A DNA stretch of 64,000 nt from VRUE01 sp963796705 (GCA_963796705.1 CAWCMK010000002.1:1-64000); one strand, 5' to 3'. Counted from the first letter of the stretch, positions 1-8,105 are shown. Notes: generated by a model not told the origin, from the letters alone. Translations and numbers: made by a program.

Positions 1-539
1 GCGAGCTCGGTGTGGGTGAGGCCGAAGTAGGCGGCCGGTTCCACCGAGGCCGCGTTGCCGAGCAGGGTGAACCCCCAGGTGAGGACGCGGGCGCGGTCGG
101 GTGCGAAGGACTCGACCCGGTAGCCGATCGGGACCGCCGTGTAGAGGGTCTGCAAGCCGCGACGGACGCCCTCGCCGATCGGTCCCGACGCGAGGCGCTG
201 GGCGCCCGGCGAGTTGGCGGCCAGCATCGTTTCGGCGTAGTCGGGCGTTGCCACCGCTTCGATCCGTGCCCGCATCACCTTCGGCCGCAGGATCGCCGGG
301 GTGGCGAAGGCACGCTGGTAGGAGGCGACCGCCTGCGCCGCTCCGGCAGGGGTGTCGGGGAAGGAGACCGGGACGCCGGCGAGCGACCGCGCCGCGCCGG
401 CTTTGGCAGGTGTCGCGGCGCGGTCGCTGCCGCTGGGGGAGAGGGACCGGCCCGCCAGCAGGCCGAGGAGGAGGGTGGCGAGGCAGGCGAGGAGGAGACG
501 CCGCCGCCCTGGTGTGGAGCTGTCCCGAGGCGGGCGCAT
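1..539 (-). CDS. Putative conjugal-transfer protein with N-terminal membrane anchor (3' truncated by window edge)
   Basis: An open frame runs from an ATG at 539 leftward off the window, so the C-terminus is missing. The first 12 residues are basic and are followed by a Leu/Ala-rich membrane segment (residues about 14-30). The rest is a soluble domain with FPDTPAGAAQAVASYQRAFA and a mention-worthy TWGFT strand, resembling small extracytoplasmic domains encoded beside type IV secretion genes in actinobacterial integrative elements. The start overlaps the stop of the VirB2-like gene by one base (TGATG), so the two are probably translationally coupled. A transfer role rests on this linkage and on the transglycosylase and integrase nearby; the exact family is not recognised. 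Confidence 0.6.
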   Translation of the reverse strand, partial: MRPPRDSSTPGRRRLLLACLATLLLGLLAGRSLSPSGSDRAATPAKAGAARSLAGVPVSFPDTPAGAAQAVASYQRAFATPAILRPKVMRARIEAVATPDYAETMLAANSPGAQRLASGPIGEGVRRGLQTLYTAVPIGYRVESFAPDRARVLTWGFTLLGNAASVEPAAYFGLTHTEL

Positions 540-847
540 CACTTGACCGCCGTGCCGGAGGTGTAGAAGAAGTTGATCAGAGCCGCCCCGGCTCCGACCA
601 CGAAGGCGCCGATCAGCGAGTAGAGGACCTTCTGCTTGCCGTCAGAGGCGTGGCTGAAGTTGTTGGATTTGCTGCCGAGCGCCCACTGTGCGGCGCCGAT
701 CAGCAGGCCGGCGGCGCAGCCGAGCAGGACGAGCGCGGCGAGCCAGTTGATGAGTTTTTCCAGCGCCGGAGTTCCCGGACCTCCGCTGGGATTGGGTTTG
801 ATGCTGACGGCGGCGAGCTGGAACCTGACGAAGACTGCGAGGGCCAC
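539..847 (-). CDS. Small two-helix membrane protein, VirB2/TrbC pilin-like
   Basis: This 102-residue protein has two hydrophobic segments, at about residues 31-56 and 76-96, separated by a short polar loop rich in Ser and Lys. This is the layout of VirB2/TrbC pilins and of the related small proteins at the head of actinobacterial conjugation clusters. It starts with GTG at 847, chosen because a strong AAAGGAG ribosome site lies just upstream. The next gene begins on its stop codon. In a type IV system such a protein would sit in the membrane and could form the conjugative channel or pilus. Another small membrane protein family is possible. Confidence 0.6.
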   Translation of the reverse strand: MALAVFVRFQLAAVSIKPNPSGGPGTPALEKLINWLAALVLLGCAAGLLIGAAQWALGSKSNNFSHASDGKQKVLYSLIGAFVVGAGAALINFFYTSGTAVK

Positions 848-1004
848 GATGGACTCCTTTGGCTAGAGGTGCCTCTGCACCCCCGCTGTCCAACGTCAGG
901 CCCGCTTGCATCGGGCCCGGCCCAAATTGGCCGGGGCGGAAAGATCGACAGGGGCGTCGTCCGCGCCCTACCAGGCGCCTACAACACCCCGGACGGCTTG
1001 GCCG

Positions 1005-1409
1005 CTACCGAACTTCGCAGGAGGCGACAACGAGGAAATCCTGACGCGCTGCTCCTCCGAGATCGGAGCTGGCAGTCACCACCCATTCGCGTCCAAAGGG
1101 TCCGGACTCGACCAACGCGAAGTGCCCCACGATGGAACCGATATTGCCCTTGTGCAGCCGCAGGCCACCCGAGATCAGCCGCTCGCCGTTTTTGCATCTC
1201 GCGTGTCCCTTTGCGTAGTTGAAGACGCCATCCCCGGCGGTGGTGTCGGTATCGACCAGCTTCCCGAACCGCAGCTTGATCTTGCCGCGGTGGGCTGGCC
1301 GTGCAGCGGTTGGCCCCGAGTGCGCGAGCGCACTTCCACCCAGCGCTACGAACAGGGCAATCAGAGCCACCACCAAGACGGTCGATGGACGGTGGAGCTT
1401 GGCCTTCAT
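1005..1409 (-). CDS. Secreted protein with TVLVVALIALFVALGG-type leader
   Basis: This 134-residue protein begins with a basic stretch and a hydrophobic leader containing the motif TVLVVALIALFVALGGSA, a signature seen on many short exported proteins in this lineage and also on the collagen-like protein at 11.7 kb. The mature part is a compact domain with two cysteines (CKNGERL and VASCEVR) and no catalytic motif I recognise. The ATG at 1409 is preceded by AAGGAGGA, a strong ribosome site. It lies 48 bases downstream of a larger secreted protein gene on the same strand and probably belongs to the sigma-factor operon. Function is unknown; it probably acts outside the membrane. Confidence 0.7.
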   Translation of the reverse strand: MKAKLHRPSTVLVVALIALFVALGGSALAHSGPTAARPAHRGKIKLRFGKLVDTDTTAGDGVFNYAKGHARCKNGERLISGGLRLHKGNIGSIVGHFALVESGPFGREWVVTASSDLGGAARQDFLVVASCEVR

Positions 1410-1457
1410 GGCATTCCTCCTTGGTAGAGCTGCCGTTGAACCCCGAGTATGGGGTGA

Positions 1458-3038
1458 TTACCGCCTGACCCGGATGTAGCGAGGTACGGAGTGGCCTCGC
1501 ACATAGGGATACCCATTCTGTTCGGGAATGACGGCCGCGAAAACGAATCTCGTAGTCGCGGGAACTGGAGAGAAGGCATAGCCGACGCGGTAATGACAGA
1601 GCGCGTCGGTCTTCGCGCGGCGAACGAGGAAGCGTCGCTTCGAGCCGGGCACCGAGCCGCGCACGATAACGACGCGTAGGGCGCAGCTGGGTCCGGCGAT
1701 CTCGCCGGAGAAGTAGATGCGGCGGTGGACGCGAGCGCGGTGGCGACTGAGGTGGAGCGTTGCTCGCGCCCGCATGTGCAGGCTCAGTTCGGTCGAGGTC
1801 TGGAAGGCGCCGAAACGGTAGGCGATGCGGAAGGCTCGCGAGGGTCCACGGGCGAGTTTGTACGACCAGCCGCCGTTTTCATTCGTCGTCGCCGTGCCAA
1901 TCAGATGATAAGGACGACCAGGCAGATCGGTGTGGCCCTGGATACAGACCTGGGCGTTTGCGACCGGGTTGCCGCTCGGGTCATGCAGGCGCCCCCGGAT
2001 CAAAGCGCGGTTACGAAAGGCTAGGGTGCGCTCGGCTTTCTGGTTGCCTGCGAAGCCGGCAGTGATCGTGTTGCCACCTCCGACCGGCGAGCCGGGGCAG
2101 AGGTTGTTGACGAGGATTTCCTTCGTTTCGCAGGCGCCGTTGGGGGTGCCGGTCTGCGCATAGTCATAGGCGCAGACCGAGATTGAGTTAACGCCCTCTT
2201 GGAAGGGAGCCTGTGCCGTTTCGAGCGTGTAGGTCTTGCTAAAGCTCGGCGGACACGGAGCCATGCGCGAGGTCATGTTTCCCGGAATCTGATTGCAAGA
2301 AGCCGAGAGGTCATCACCCGCTGCGCCTTTGCCGTTGACGGCGATCTGCACCGACTGCAACCCGGCACCTTGATCGGCGGCTGCGACGGAGATCGTCTGC
2401 GGGCCACGCAGTTCCGCGCCCGAGAACATCGAGCCGCCGATCGAGATGGTCGGAGAAACGACGTCAGTGAGCTGGATGCGGACCTGCTTGACGTAGGTAT
2501 GCGCTCCGCCTGCTGCTCCGACGCAGCGGTTGCCTTCGTTCGGCTGCGTGCATTCCAGGCGGGCGACGAGATAGCGCCAATTGCCGGTGGGGATTCCCGA
2601 CTCGTGTCCCTGGTCGTCGTTCTGATTCTCATAGGAGAGGCCCGCCCCGCTGTCGGGGGAGACTGCGAGATAGCCGTGCTGCCCGTCTTCGGTCGCCAGG
2701 CGGCTGAACGTCGATCCGCCGGTGATGTAGGTGCCTGCGGGTGCCGTCCACACCCAGGCGCCGAAGCCGCCCTGCACGGTCCCGGTTTCGCCGGTGTTCA
2801 GGCCGTGCGTGATCTGGAGGCCGGCAGCCGAGGGGGAGCAGTCGGCATGTGGCACGTAGTGAGTGGTCGACGCGGTGAACCCTGCGTCGTCTGCGCCGGC
2901 GTAGACCCCCGGCGAGCACTGGGCGACGATGTAGCTGCCAGCATGGGCGGCCGAGGGCAGGAGCACAAGCGCCGACGCGACGAGGGCCGGGAGCCAGCGA
3001 GGGGCGTTGCTTTTCGATCGGGTTGTCGCTTCTCTCAT
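1458..3038 (-). CDS. Large secreted protein with Ig-like/regulatory beta domains
   Basis: The 526-residue product has a signal peptide (residues about 1-33, ending AHAG), followed by a jelly-roll-like N-terminal half that opens with SYIVAQCSPG. A bacterial Ig-like segment (VSPTISIGGSMF, residues about 195-300) comes next. A carboxypeptidase-regulatory-like repeat follows (GRLHDPSGNPVANAQVCIQG, about 350-410), and the C-terminus is basic. The paired cysteines fit an exported protein. The start ATG at 3038 has a GAGAGG site that overlaps the stop of the sigma-factor gene, so the two are co-translated. Such proteins usually carry surface or adhesion roles, but none can be assigned here. Confidence 0.75.
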   Translation of the reverse strand: MREATTRSKSNAPRWLPALVASALVLLPSAAHAGSYIVAQCSPGVYAGADDAGFTASTTHYVPHADCSPSAAGLQITHGLNTGETGTVQGGFGAWVWTAPAGTYITGGSTFSRLATEDGQHGYLAVSPDSGAGLSYENQNDDQGHESGIPTGNWRYLVARLECTQPNEGNRCVGAAGGAHTYVKQVRIQLTDVVSPTISIGGSMFSGAELRGPQTISVAAADQGAGLQSVQIAVNGKGAAGDDLSASCNQIPGNMTSRMAPCPPSFSKTYTLETAQAPFQEGVNSISVCAYDYAQTGTPNGACETKEILVNNLCPGSPVGGGNTITAGFAGNQKAERTLAFRNRALIRGRLHDPSGNPVANAQVCIQGHTDLPGRPYHLIGTATTNENGGWSYKLARGPSRAFRIAYRFGAFQTSTELSLHMRARATLHLSRHRARVHRRIYFSGEIAGPSCALRVVIVRGSVPGSKRRFLVRRAKTDALCHYRVGYAFSPVPATTRFVFAAVIPEQNGYPYVRGHSVPRYIRVRR

Positions 3039-3050
3039 CAGTTGCCTCTC

Positions 3051-4301
3051 TCAGGGTCCGAACTGTTCGGTTGCGACTCGGGTCGGCGTCGAGCTGGAGC
3101 TGCTCGCGCTGGATTCGACGGGGGCGGGCGCGCTGGCTTCCGGGGCAGGGGCTTCTTCGACCGGAGCGGCTCCGGCCGCCGACTCCAGCGACTGCGAGCG
3201 AACCGCGCGAGTGGCGCGGCGAGTCCGCTGCTCGCTTGCGGAGGCGCTCGGGCTGCTCGCGTTCCGTGGCTGTTCGCCCGAAGCGGGGGCGCTCGTGTTC
3301 TGAGACGCGGAAGGCGTCGGCGCCCGATGATTACTCGGCGTCAGCGGTGCGACGCGCGGCGCGTCGGCGACGTGGCGCTGCTTCGCGGGGGGGCTGCCCT
3401 GACCCCCGCCGCCGAGCAAGTTCAGACCGCCCACGCCCGGCCCGACCACACCGCTCGCCAGGCAGGCCAGTGCGGCGGTCGCGCAAACGCCAGCGGCGCG
3501 TCCGGCGCTGCCGCCCAGCGCAGCGCTCGCCGAGGGCTCGGTGCCACCGCCGAGCGGAAACCGGCGCGCGAGACCCTGAGCGCGCGCCCAGCCGTGGGCG
3601 GCGCCCCGGCTGACCGTCTCGGCGATCGCTTCGACCCCGGGCGGGAGGTGCGGCGCCGATCCGCGTTCCGCGAGCGAGACGTAGGCTGCGAGGCCGACGA
3701 TGATCTCCAGCTCGTCGAGGCTGTCTACGCCGAGCAGCTTGTGCAGATGCTCGCGCGCCGCTTCGTGGCAGCGCTGCGCCTTGGAGGGATGCCAGTGGAG
3801 TTGGCGTGCTGCTTCTCGCACCGCCATGCCCTCGAAGTAGGCAAGCTCGAGTAGCCGCCTCTCCTCGACCGAAAGTTGCTCGACCGCCTCCTGCACCCTT
3901 CGCAGCCGGTCCTCATCGAGGGCGACGTCCTCGGGGCTCTGGCCCAGCTCGTCCTCGATCGTCTCGGCCTTGTCGGTCGAGACGATCTGCGGAGATCGGT
4001 CCTGCGCTTCCAACAGGCTCTTGGTCCGCCGCCAGGCGCAGGTGATGAGCCAGCCGGCGGGACTGTCGATATCGGTGCCCCCGGCGATCTTGCGGCTGTA
4101 TTCGAGCGCCGCCGTGGCGAAAAGGTCGTCGCCGTGGCTGGCGATGAACTGCGGTGAGAAGTTCTTGCGCCGCAGGAACTGGATGAAGCCCAGGCGGGCC
4201 TCCTCCAGTTCCGCTTGCCTCAGTTCACCGTTGACCTTGCGTCCATACATCGGGTCTTTCCAGACTTCGGTGTTTACCGACGAGGTAGCTACAGCACTCA
4301 T
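3051..4301 (-). CDS. Sigma-70 family (ECF-like) sigma factor with C-terminal membrane segment and Ser/Pro-rich tail
   Basis: The N-terminal half has region 2-like sequence (DLFATAALEYSRKIAGG, AGWLITCAWRRTKSLLEA) and a region 4 helix-turn-helix (VEERRLLELAYFEGMAVREA then AARQLHWHPSKAQRCHEAAR). It would direct RNA polymerase to a small set of promoters. Unlike ordinary ECF factors, it continues with an Ala/Gly-rich hydrophobic segment and a long Ser/Ala/Pro-rich low-complexity tail, suggesting membrane tethering, perhaps with the tail outside. I place the start at ATG 4301; a GTG at 4331 would add ten residues. It precedes two secreted-protein genes with gaps of 12 and 48 bases, so they are likely its targets. 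It is divergent from the transfer lipoprotein gene. Confidence 0.8.
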   Translation of the reverse strand: MSAVATSSVNTEVWKDPMYGRKVNGELRQAELEEARLGFIQFLRRKNFSPQFIASHGDDLFATAALEYSRKIAGGTDIDSPAGWLITCAWRRTKSLLEAQDRSPQIVSTDKAETIEDELGQSPEDVALDEDRLRRVQEAVEQLSVEERRLLELAYFEGMAVREAARQLHWHPSKAQRCHEAAREHLHKLLGVDSLDELEIIVGLAAYVSLAERGSAPHLPPGVEAIAETVSRGAAHGWARAQGLARRFPLGGGTEPSASAALGGSAGRAAGVCATAALACLASGVVGPGVGGLNLLGGGGQGSPPAKQRHVADAPRVAPLTPSNHRAPTPSASQNTSAPASGEQPRNASSPSASASEQRTRRATRAVRSQSLESAAGAAPVEEAPAPEASAPAPVESSASSSSSTPTRVATEQFGP

Positions 4302-4466
4302 CTTACTTTTAGGTATTCGCGCTGTGCCCACTTACTCGTATGTCCATCGTCAAAGCCATTTGCATCGGGCAGTCCCGAAAACGATGCAAACCGGCCCCTC
4401 GCTGGACAAACAGGGCGGATGCAGCGCGCCCGCCACACCCTGCGGTGCCGTCGCCGACACGTTGCG

Positions 4467-4937
4467 ATGTGGCGGTCGCTGTCGGGGTCCTTGCGGGCGT
4501 CTGGCGGGCTGGCGGTCCTTGCGGTCACCTTCGTCGGTTGCTCCTCCGGCGATCAGCACACTTCCGCCAGTTCGTCCCTTCTGAGCGGCGCGCGCAGCGG
4601 CGCGATCGCCGCCGAGCAGCTCGCGCCCGCCGCCCGTCTTGCCCGCCGCTTCGCCGCCGCCTATGCCCGCAGCATCTATCGGCGGTGGCCTGCTCGACTC
4701 CCGGGTGCCACCGCCGCGCTTCGCCGCGACCTCGCGGCGGCGGCGTCGAGGGTGCCGCCCGCTCGGCGCGGCCTTCACCCTCGCGCTCTCGCCGTGACCG
4801 TGGAGCCGCGGGACGCCGGAATGCTGGCCGGCACGGTGAAGATCGGCGACGGTCGCTCGCCGCCTTTCTCGGTCGGCTTCCTCGTCAAGCAAAGCGGCTC
4901 GCGCTGGCGCGTCGTCGCGGTCTCGGCGCCGGGTTGA
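4467..4937 (+). CDS. Putative transfer-associated lipoprotein
   Basis: With the ATG at 4467 the protein has a short basic N-terminus and a hydrophobic stretch ending in a lipobox-like FVGC, so it is probably lipid-anchored outside the membrane. The remaining part (about 125 residues) is Arg/Ala-rich with a C-terminal small beta domain (FSVGFLVKQSGSRWRVVAVS), as in NTF2-like accessory domains of Gram-positive conjugation proteins such as TcpC. An upstream in-frame ATG at 4419 is an alternative start. It ends 7 bases before the transglycosylase gene and is surely in the same operon, which supports a cell-wall or transfer-channel role. The specific family is uncertain. Confidence 0.6.
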   Translation: MWRSLSGSLRASGGLAVLAVTFVGCSSGDQHTSASSSLLSGARSGAIAAEQLAPAARLARRFAAAYARSIYRRWPARLPGATAALRRDLAAAASRVPPARRGLHPRALAVTVEPRDAGMLAGTVKIGDGRSPPFSVGFLVKQSGSRWRVVAVSAPG

Positions 4938-4944
4938 GGGTGCC

Positions 4945-5961
4945 GTGGAGGCTGGCTCACTTCCCGCTCCCCGCGCGCCGAAGCTACTGCTCGGCCTTCC
5001 GCTCGGTCTGCTCGCAGCGCTGATCGGCGCACTGCTCGCGATCACAGTGATGTTCGGCGCATCGCCGGGCTGCGGGGGCGGCGAAGCCGTCGGCGCCCTC
5101 AGCTCGAAGGTGCCGAAGCGGCTGGTGCCGATCTACGAGCAGGCTGCCGCCAAGTACGGGCTGGGTGAGCGAGGCCCGTCGATCCTCGCGGGGATCAATT
5201 GGGTCGAGACGGGCTTTGGTACCAACCTGGGTGTCTCCTCGGCGGAAGCCGAAGGCTGGATGCAGTTCCTCCCTTCGAGCTGGGAAGCGTTCGGCGTCGA
5301 CGGCAACGGCGACGGCATCAAGGACCCCTACAACCCCTGGGACGCGATCTTCGCCGCCGCCCGGCTCCTGCGCGCCTCCGGCGCCCCGGGGGACTGGCAC
5401 GGCGCGATCTTCAGCTACAACCACGCCGAGTGGTACGTCGCCGAGGTCCTCGCCGACGCCCACCGCTTCGCCGGTGGTGGCACGGTCGAGGCCGCGAGCG
5501 TCGGCGGCTGCGCCGCCGCTGCCGGCGCACCCAACGAGACGGTCGGCCGTATGGTTGCCGAGGCTGCCCGCCTCAGCGCCCTGCGGCCGACCTCCGAATA
5601 CGTGTGGGGCGGCTCGCACGGTTCCTCACCGACTCCGCCCAATGGGCCCTTCGACTGTTCGAGCGCGGTCAGTCACCTGCTCCAGGTCGGCGGCTTCGGC
5701 AACCCAACGATGGACACGACCCTGCTGGTGGGATGGGGCGAACCGGGTCCGGGCCGATGGGTGACGATCTTCGTCAAGCCCTACGGTCCCGAAGCCCACA
5801 CCTTCATACGCTTCAGCGCGAACGTGACGCCGCCAGGTGAGCGCTATTGGGGCACCTCTGGCATCGTCGCCTCCGGCAAGGGTCCGGGTTGGATCGGCGA
5901 AGACAAGTTCTCTGCCTCCTACCTGGCCGGATTCGAGCTGCGACACCCGCCCGGGCTGTGA
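4945..5961 (+). CDS. Bifunctional lytic transglycosylase / NlpC-P60 endopeptidase (VirB1-like)
   Basis: An N-terminal membrane anchor (residues about 12-36) is followed by a soluble lytic transglycosylase domain. The likely catalytic Glu lies in INWVETGFG, followed by EGWMQFLPSSW and the MltB-like segment GNGDGIKDPYNPWDAI. After a linker comes an NlpC/P60 domain with YVWGGSHG, the catalytic Cys in PFDCSSAVSHLL and a His in EAHTFIRF. The enzyme would cut both glycan strands and peptide bridges of peptidoglycan to let a conjugation channel through the wall. GTG at 4945 is the start. This two-domain architecture is typical of conjugative elements in Gram-positive bacteria. Confidence 0.9.
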   Translation: MEAGSLPAPRAPKLLLGLPLGLLAALIGALLAITVMFGASPGCGGGEAVGALSSKVPKRLVPIYEQAAAKYGLGERGPSILAGINWVETGFGTNLGVSSAEAEGWMQFLPSSWEAFGVDGNGDGIKDPYNPWDAIFAAARLLRASGAPGDWHGAIFSYNHAEWYVAEVLADAHRFAGGGTVEAASVGGCAAAAGAPNETVGRMVAEAARLSALRPTSEYVWGGSHGSSPTPPNGPFDCSSAVSHLLQVGGFGNPTMDTTLLVGWGEPGPGRWVTIFVKPYGPEAHTFIRFSANVTPPGERYWGTSGIVASGKGPGWIGEDKFSASYLAGFELRHPPGL

Positions 5962-6005
5962 TGGAGCAGGCTCGAAAAGCGGATTGCCGCAAACGCTCGC
6001 CGGTC

Positions 6006-6139
6006 GCTGGATTGCCTGCGCGGATTGTCCGCGCCTGTTGTGGGGGGAACACTTTGGCGAGCTCCAGGCTTGAAGCGTCATGCCTAAAAGAAGGGATCGA
6101 GCTGGAGGCGGCGCGGTTTGTCCGCGCATGCAATCCAGC
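6006..6139. repeat. Nested inverted repeat upstream of xis-int
   Basis: A 19-base arm at 6006-6024 (GCTGGATTGCCTGCGCGGA) matches the reverse complement of 6121-6139 at 18 of 19 positions. Extending inward to about 30 bases per arm keeps roughly 25 matches, and each arm contains its own small GCGCGG/CCGCGC palindrome. The arms are separated by about 75 to 96 bases that lack a convincing gene. The position between the transglycosylase gene and the excisionase start suggests a protein-binding region of the element, such as an origin of transfer, a replication origin or the xis-int control region. Confidence 0.6.
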
Positions 6140-6159
6140 GCCCCAGCTGAGGACTCGCG

Positions 6160-6390
6160 ATGGCAACGGTTGATCGCCTTCGCGGCGCACCCGTGTCCGG
6201 CCGCCCCGAAGGCTCCCTGTGGACCGCGCACGAGGTTGCGGACCTGCTCGGCATCTCGCACGAGTACGTGTGGCAGCTTTCTAGGGAAGGTCGCATTCCC
6301 ACGGTTTCACTTGGGCGGACCCGGCGCTACCGCAGGGAGTCGATCCTCGCCTGGCTCGAACAGATCGAGTCGCCTGGCGGGAGCGTCTAG
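6160..6390 (+). CDS. xis: Excisionase-type MerR-like helix-turn-helix protein
   Basis: The 76-residue protein contains the excisionase DNA-binding pattern: a tryptophan-threonine entry (SLWTAHEVADLLGISHEYVW), the turn, QLSREGRIPTVSLGRTRRY, and a closing helix ESILAWLEQ. Proteins of this class bend DNA at attachment sites, steer the integrase toward excision, and often regulate the integrase gene. The stop codon TAG is followed directly by the integrase GTG, which is the classic xis-int arrangement. The ATG at 6160 gives a normal family length. The assignment is firm at the family level. Confidence 0.88.
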   Translation: MATVDRLRGAPVSGRPEGSLWTAHEVADLLGISHEYVWQLSREGRIPTVSLGRTRRYRRESILAWLEQIESPGGSV

Positions 6391-7584
6391 GTGGAGGTCG
6401 TCTCGATGAGCAAGGCGAGCAACCAGCGACGCGCCTACGGCTCGGGTTCGCTGTATCCGCATCGCGGCTCCTGGTACGCGAAGTGGTACGTCGGCAACCG
6501 GCAGGTTAAGCGCAAGATCGGCGCCCAGCGCAAACGCGGTAGTCGCGACGGCCTCACCAAAACCCAGGCAGAGGCTGAGGTGCGCCGACTGATGCGCGAG
6601 GTGAAGCCGACCCCCCAGGAGCGCTTGACGTTGCGTGAGGTGGGCGACGCATACATCGCCCACCTCCGAGACTTCCTCGAACGGAAGCCCTCGACGGTTC
6701 AGGACTACGAAGGCATCCTGGGGAAAGCCGAGCGCGGACTGCCGAAGAAGACCGTCGAGCGCTACCAGGCTGCGGACATCGAAAGCTACGTCGCGGCGAT
6801 GAAGGGAGCGGGTCGCTCGACCAAGACGATCAGCAACCACCTGATCTTCCTCCACGGTCTTTTCGCCTTCGCGGTCAAACGCGGTTGGGCTTCGAGCAAC
6901 GCGGTCGCTGCGGCCGAACGGCCACGCGCCGACGAGCCCAATCCCGACATTCACTACATCGACCAGGACGAACTCGAGGCGCTCCTGCTGGAGATCCCCG
7001 ACGACCTGCTCGGCGCGGTCGAGCGGCCGCTTTATCTGACCGCTGCAATGACGGGGTTGCGCCAAGGCGAGCTGATCGCCTTGCGCTGGAAAGACGTCGA
7101 TTGGAAGGCGCGCCTGATCCGCGTCCGCCGCAACTACACCCGCGGACGTTTTGGGACGCCGAAGTCGCGGCGGTCAAGCCGAGCGGTCCCGATGCCCGAG
7201 CGTGTCGCCGTCGAGCTTGAACAGCACTTCGAGCGCTCCAACTACACCGGCGACGACGATCTCGTCTTCTGCCATCCCGAGACGGGCAACCCCTACGACT
7301 CCTCGAAGATGAGGAAGCGCTTTGAGGCCGCGATCAAGGCGGCCGACGTTCGCTCGATCCGCTTCCACGACCTCCGCCACACCTTCGGGACGAGGATGGC
7401 CGCCGCCGGAGCGCCCCTGCGGAACATTCAGGAGTGGATGGGGCACCGCGACCACAAGACCACCGAAATCTACGCCGACTATGCGCCCGATCCCGTGCAG
7501 GGCGCGCGCTGGGCCGAGGCGGCCTTCCCCGGTGGCGACGCCGAGGACGAGGACGCAACGGACGATGAAAACGAGGCCAGTTAG
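6391..7584 (+). CDS. int: Tyrosine recombinase / phage-type integrase
   Basis: The protein has an N-terminal arm-binding domain (AYGSGSLYPHRGSWYAKWYV), a core-binding SAM-like domain (residues about 80-175) and a C-terminal catalytic domain. The catalytic residues are visible: Arg224 in TGLRQGE, His326 and Arg329 in FHDLRHTFG, His352 in MGHRDHKT and nucleophile Tyr361. It would catalyse site-specific integration and excision, most likely in a tRNA gene. The C-terminus is acidic. GTG at 6391 abuts the xis stop; an ATG at 6406 is an alternative start. The tRNA-Met 3' fragment at 15.5 kb is the best candidate for one attachment junction in this window. Confidence 0.95.
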   Translation: MEVVSMSKASNQRRAYGSGSLYPHRGSWYAKWYVGNRQVKRKIGAQRKRGSRDGLTKTQAEAEVRRLMREVKPTPQERLTLREVGDAYIAHLRDFLERKPSTVQDYEGILGKAERGLPKKTVERYQAADIESYVAAMKGAGRSTKTISNHLIFLHGLFAFAVKRGWASSNAVAAAERPRADEPNPDIHYIDQDELEALLLEIPDDLLGAVERPLYLTAAMTGLRQGELIALRWKDVDWKARLIRVRRNYTRGRFGTPKSRRSSRAVPMPERVAVELEQHFERSNYTGDDDLVFCHPETGNPYDSSKMRKRFEAAIKAADVRSIRFHDLRHTFGTRMAAAGAPLRNIQEWMGHRDHKTTEIYADYAPDPVQGARWAEAAFPGGDAEDEDATDDENEAS

Positions 7585-7628
7585 ACGGGCAGGCCCGCAA
7601 GCTGGCGTAAGCTAAAAGGAGAGGTTCA

Positions 7629-7856
7629 ATGGCAGACAACGCACAAGAGATCGAGCTCGTCTTCGAGCCACAGGACGAGGGCGGCTACCACGTCTACGCG
7701 CCCGACCTTCCGGGTCTTCACACCCAGGGCGACGACCTTGACGACGCGATGGCGAACGGCAATGAGGCAGTCGCCCTCTACGTCGAGGGTCTGCGCGAAG
7801 ACGGCGAGCCGCTCGACAGCGGCATGATCCGTCGCACGATTCCACTGCCAGCGTGA
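7629..7856 (+). CDS. hicB: HicB-type antitoxin
   Basis: The 75-residue protein shows the HicB partial RNase H-like fold pattern: EIELVFEPQDEGGYHVYAPDLPGLHTQGDDLDDAMANGNEAVALYVEGL. HicB proteins bind and inhibit the mRNA-cleaving toxin HicA and usually repress their own promoter. An excellent ribosome site (AAAGGAGAGG) precedes the ATG. The stop codon overlaps a GTG (GTGA) that would have started the partner toxin, but that frame is broken at once. The protein lacks a C-terminal DNA-binding extension. The gene may therefore be an orphan antitoxin. Confidence 0.88.
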   Translation: MADNAQEIELVFEPQDEGGYHVYAPDLPGLHTQGDDLDDAMANGNEAVALYVEGLREDGEPLDSGMIRRTIPLPA

Positions 7857-7955
7857 GTCCGCGCCAAGCCGGTCGTCTCCGGCGAGCGCCTCATCAAGGC
7901 GCCTCGCAAGGACGTCTTGGAAACTGGCCAGAGCCGGCAACGCGGGCAAGCTTGA
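7853..7955 (+). pseudogene. hicA: Decayed hicA toxin gene
   Basis: Directly after hicB, shifting frame by one base after the fourth codon of the GTG at 7853 yields KPVVSGERLIKA, the hallmark opening of HicA toxins, then PRKDVLETGQSR and a stop at 7953-7955. A second shift would continue as GNAGKLEA where intact HicA proteins have the GSH-containing strand with the catalytic His. At least two frame breaks and the missing GSH motif make an active mRNA interferase unlikely. The call rests on position and a short recognisable N-terminus. Confidence 0.6.
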
Positions 7956-8047
7956 AGCTACCTACCGACTCATCCGCGCAAGATCCTTAACAAGCTGGCC
8001 GTAGTCAGCGTCTTGGTAAGCGCCTTCGCTGTCGTCAGCACCGAGCT

Positions 8048-8105
8048 ACAAAATGTCGATCTGTCAGATTGACAAAATGTACGCCCAGGCCTATAGTCGC
8101 GCTAT
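8048..8105 (+). promoter_or_regulatory. Near-consensus sigma-70 promoter with direct repeats, predicted leaderless start
   Basis: A consensus -35 TTGACA at 8069-8074 is separated by exactly 17 bases from TATAGT at 8092-8097. The expected transcript start is about 8104, only a base or two before the ATG at 8106, so the mRNA should be leaderless. The nine-base word ACAAAATGT occurs at 8048-8056 and at 8072-8080, 24 bases apart. The second copy overlaps the -35 box, suggesting repressor binding. Confidence 0.7.
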
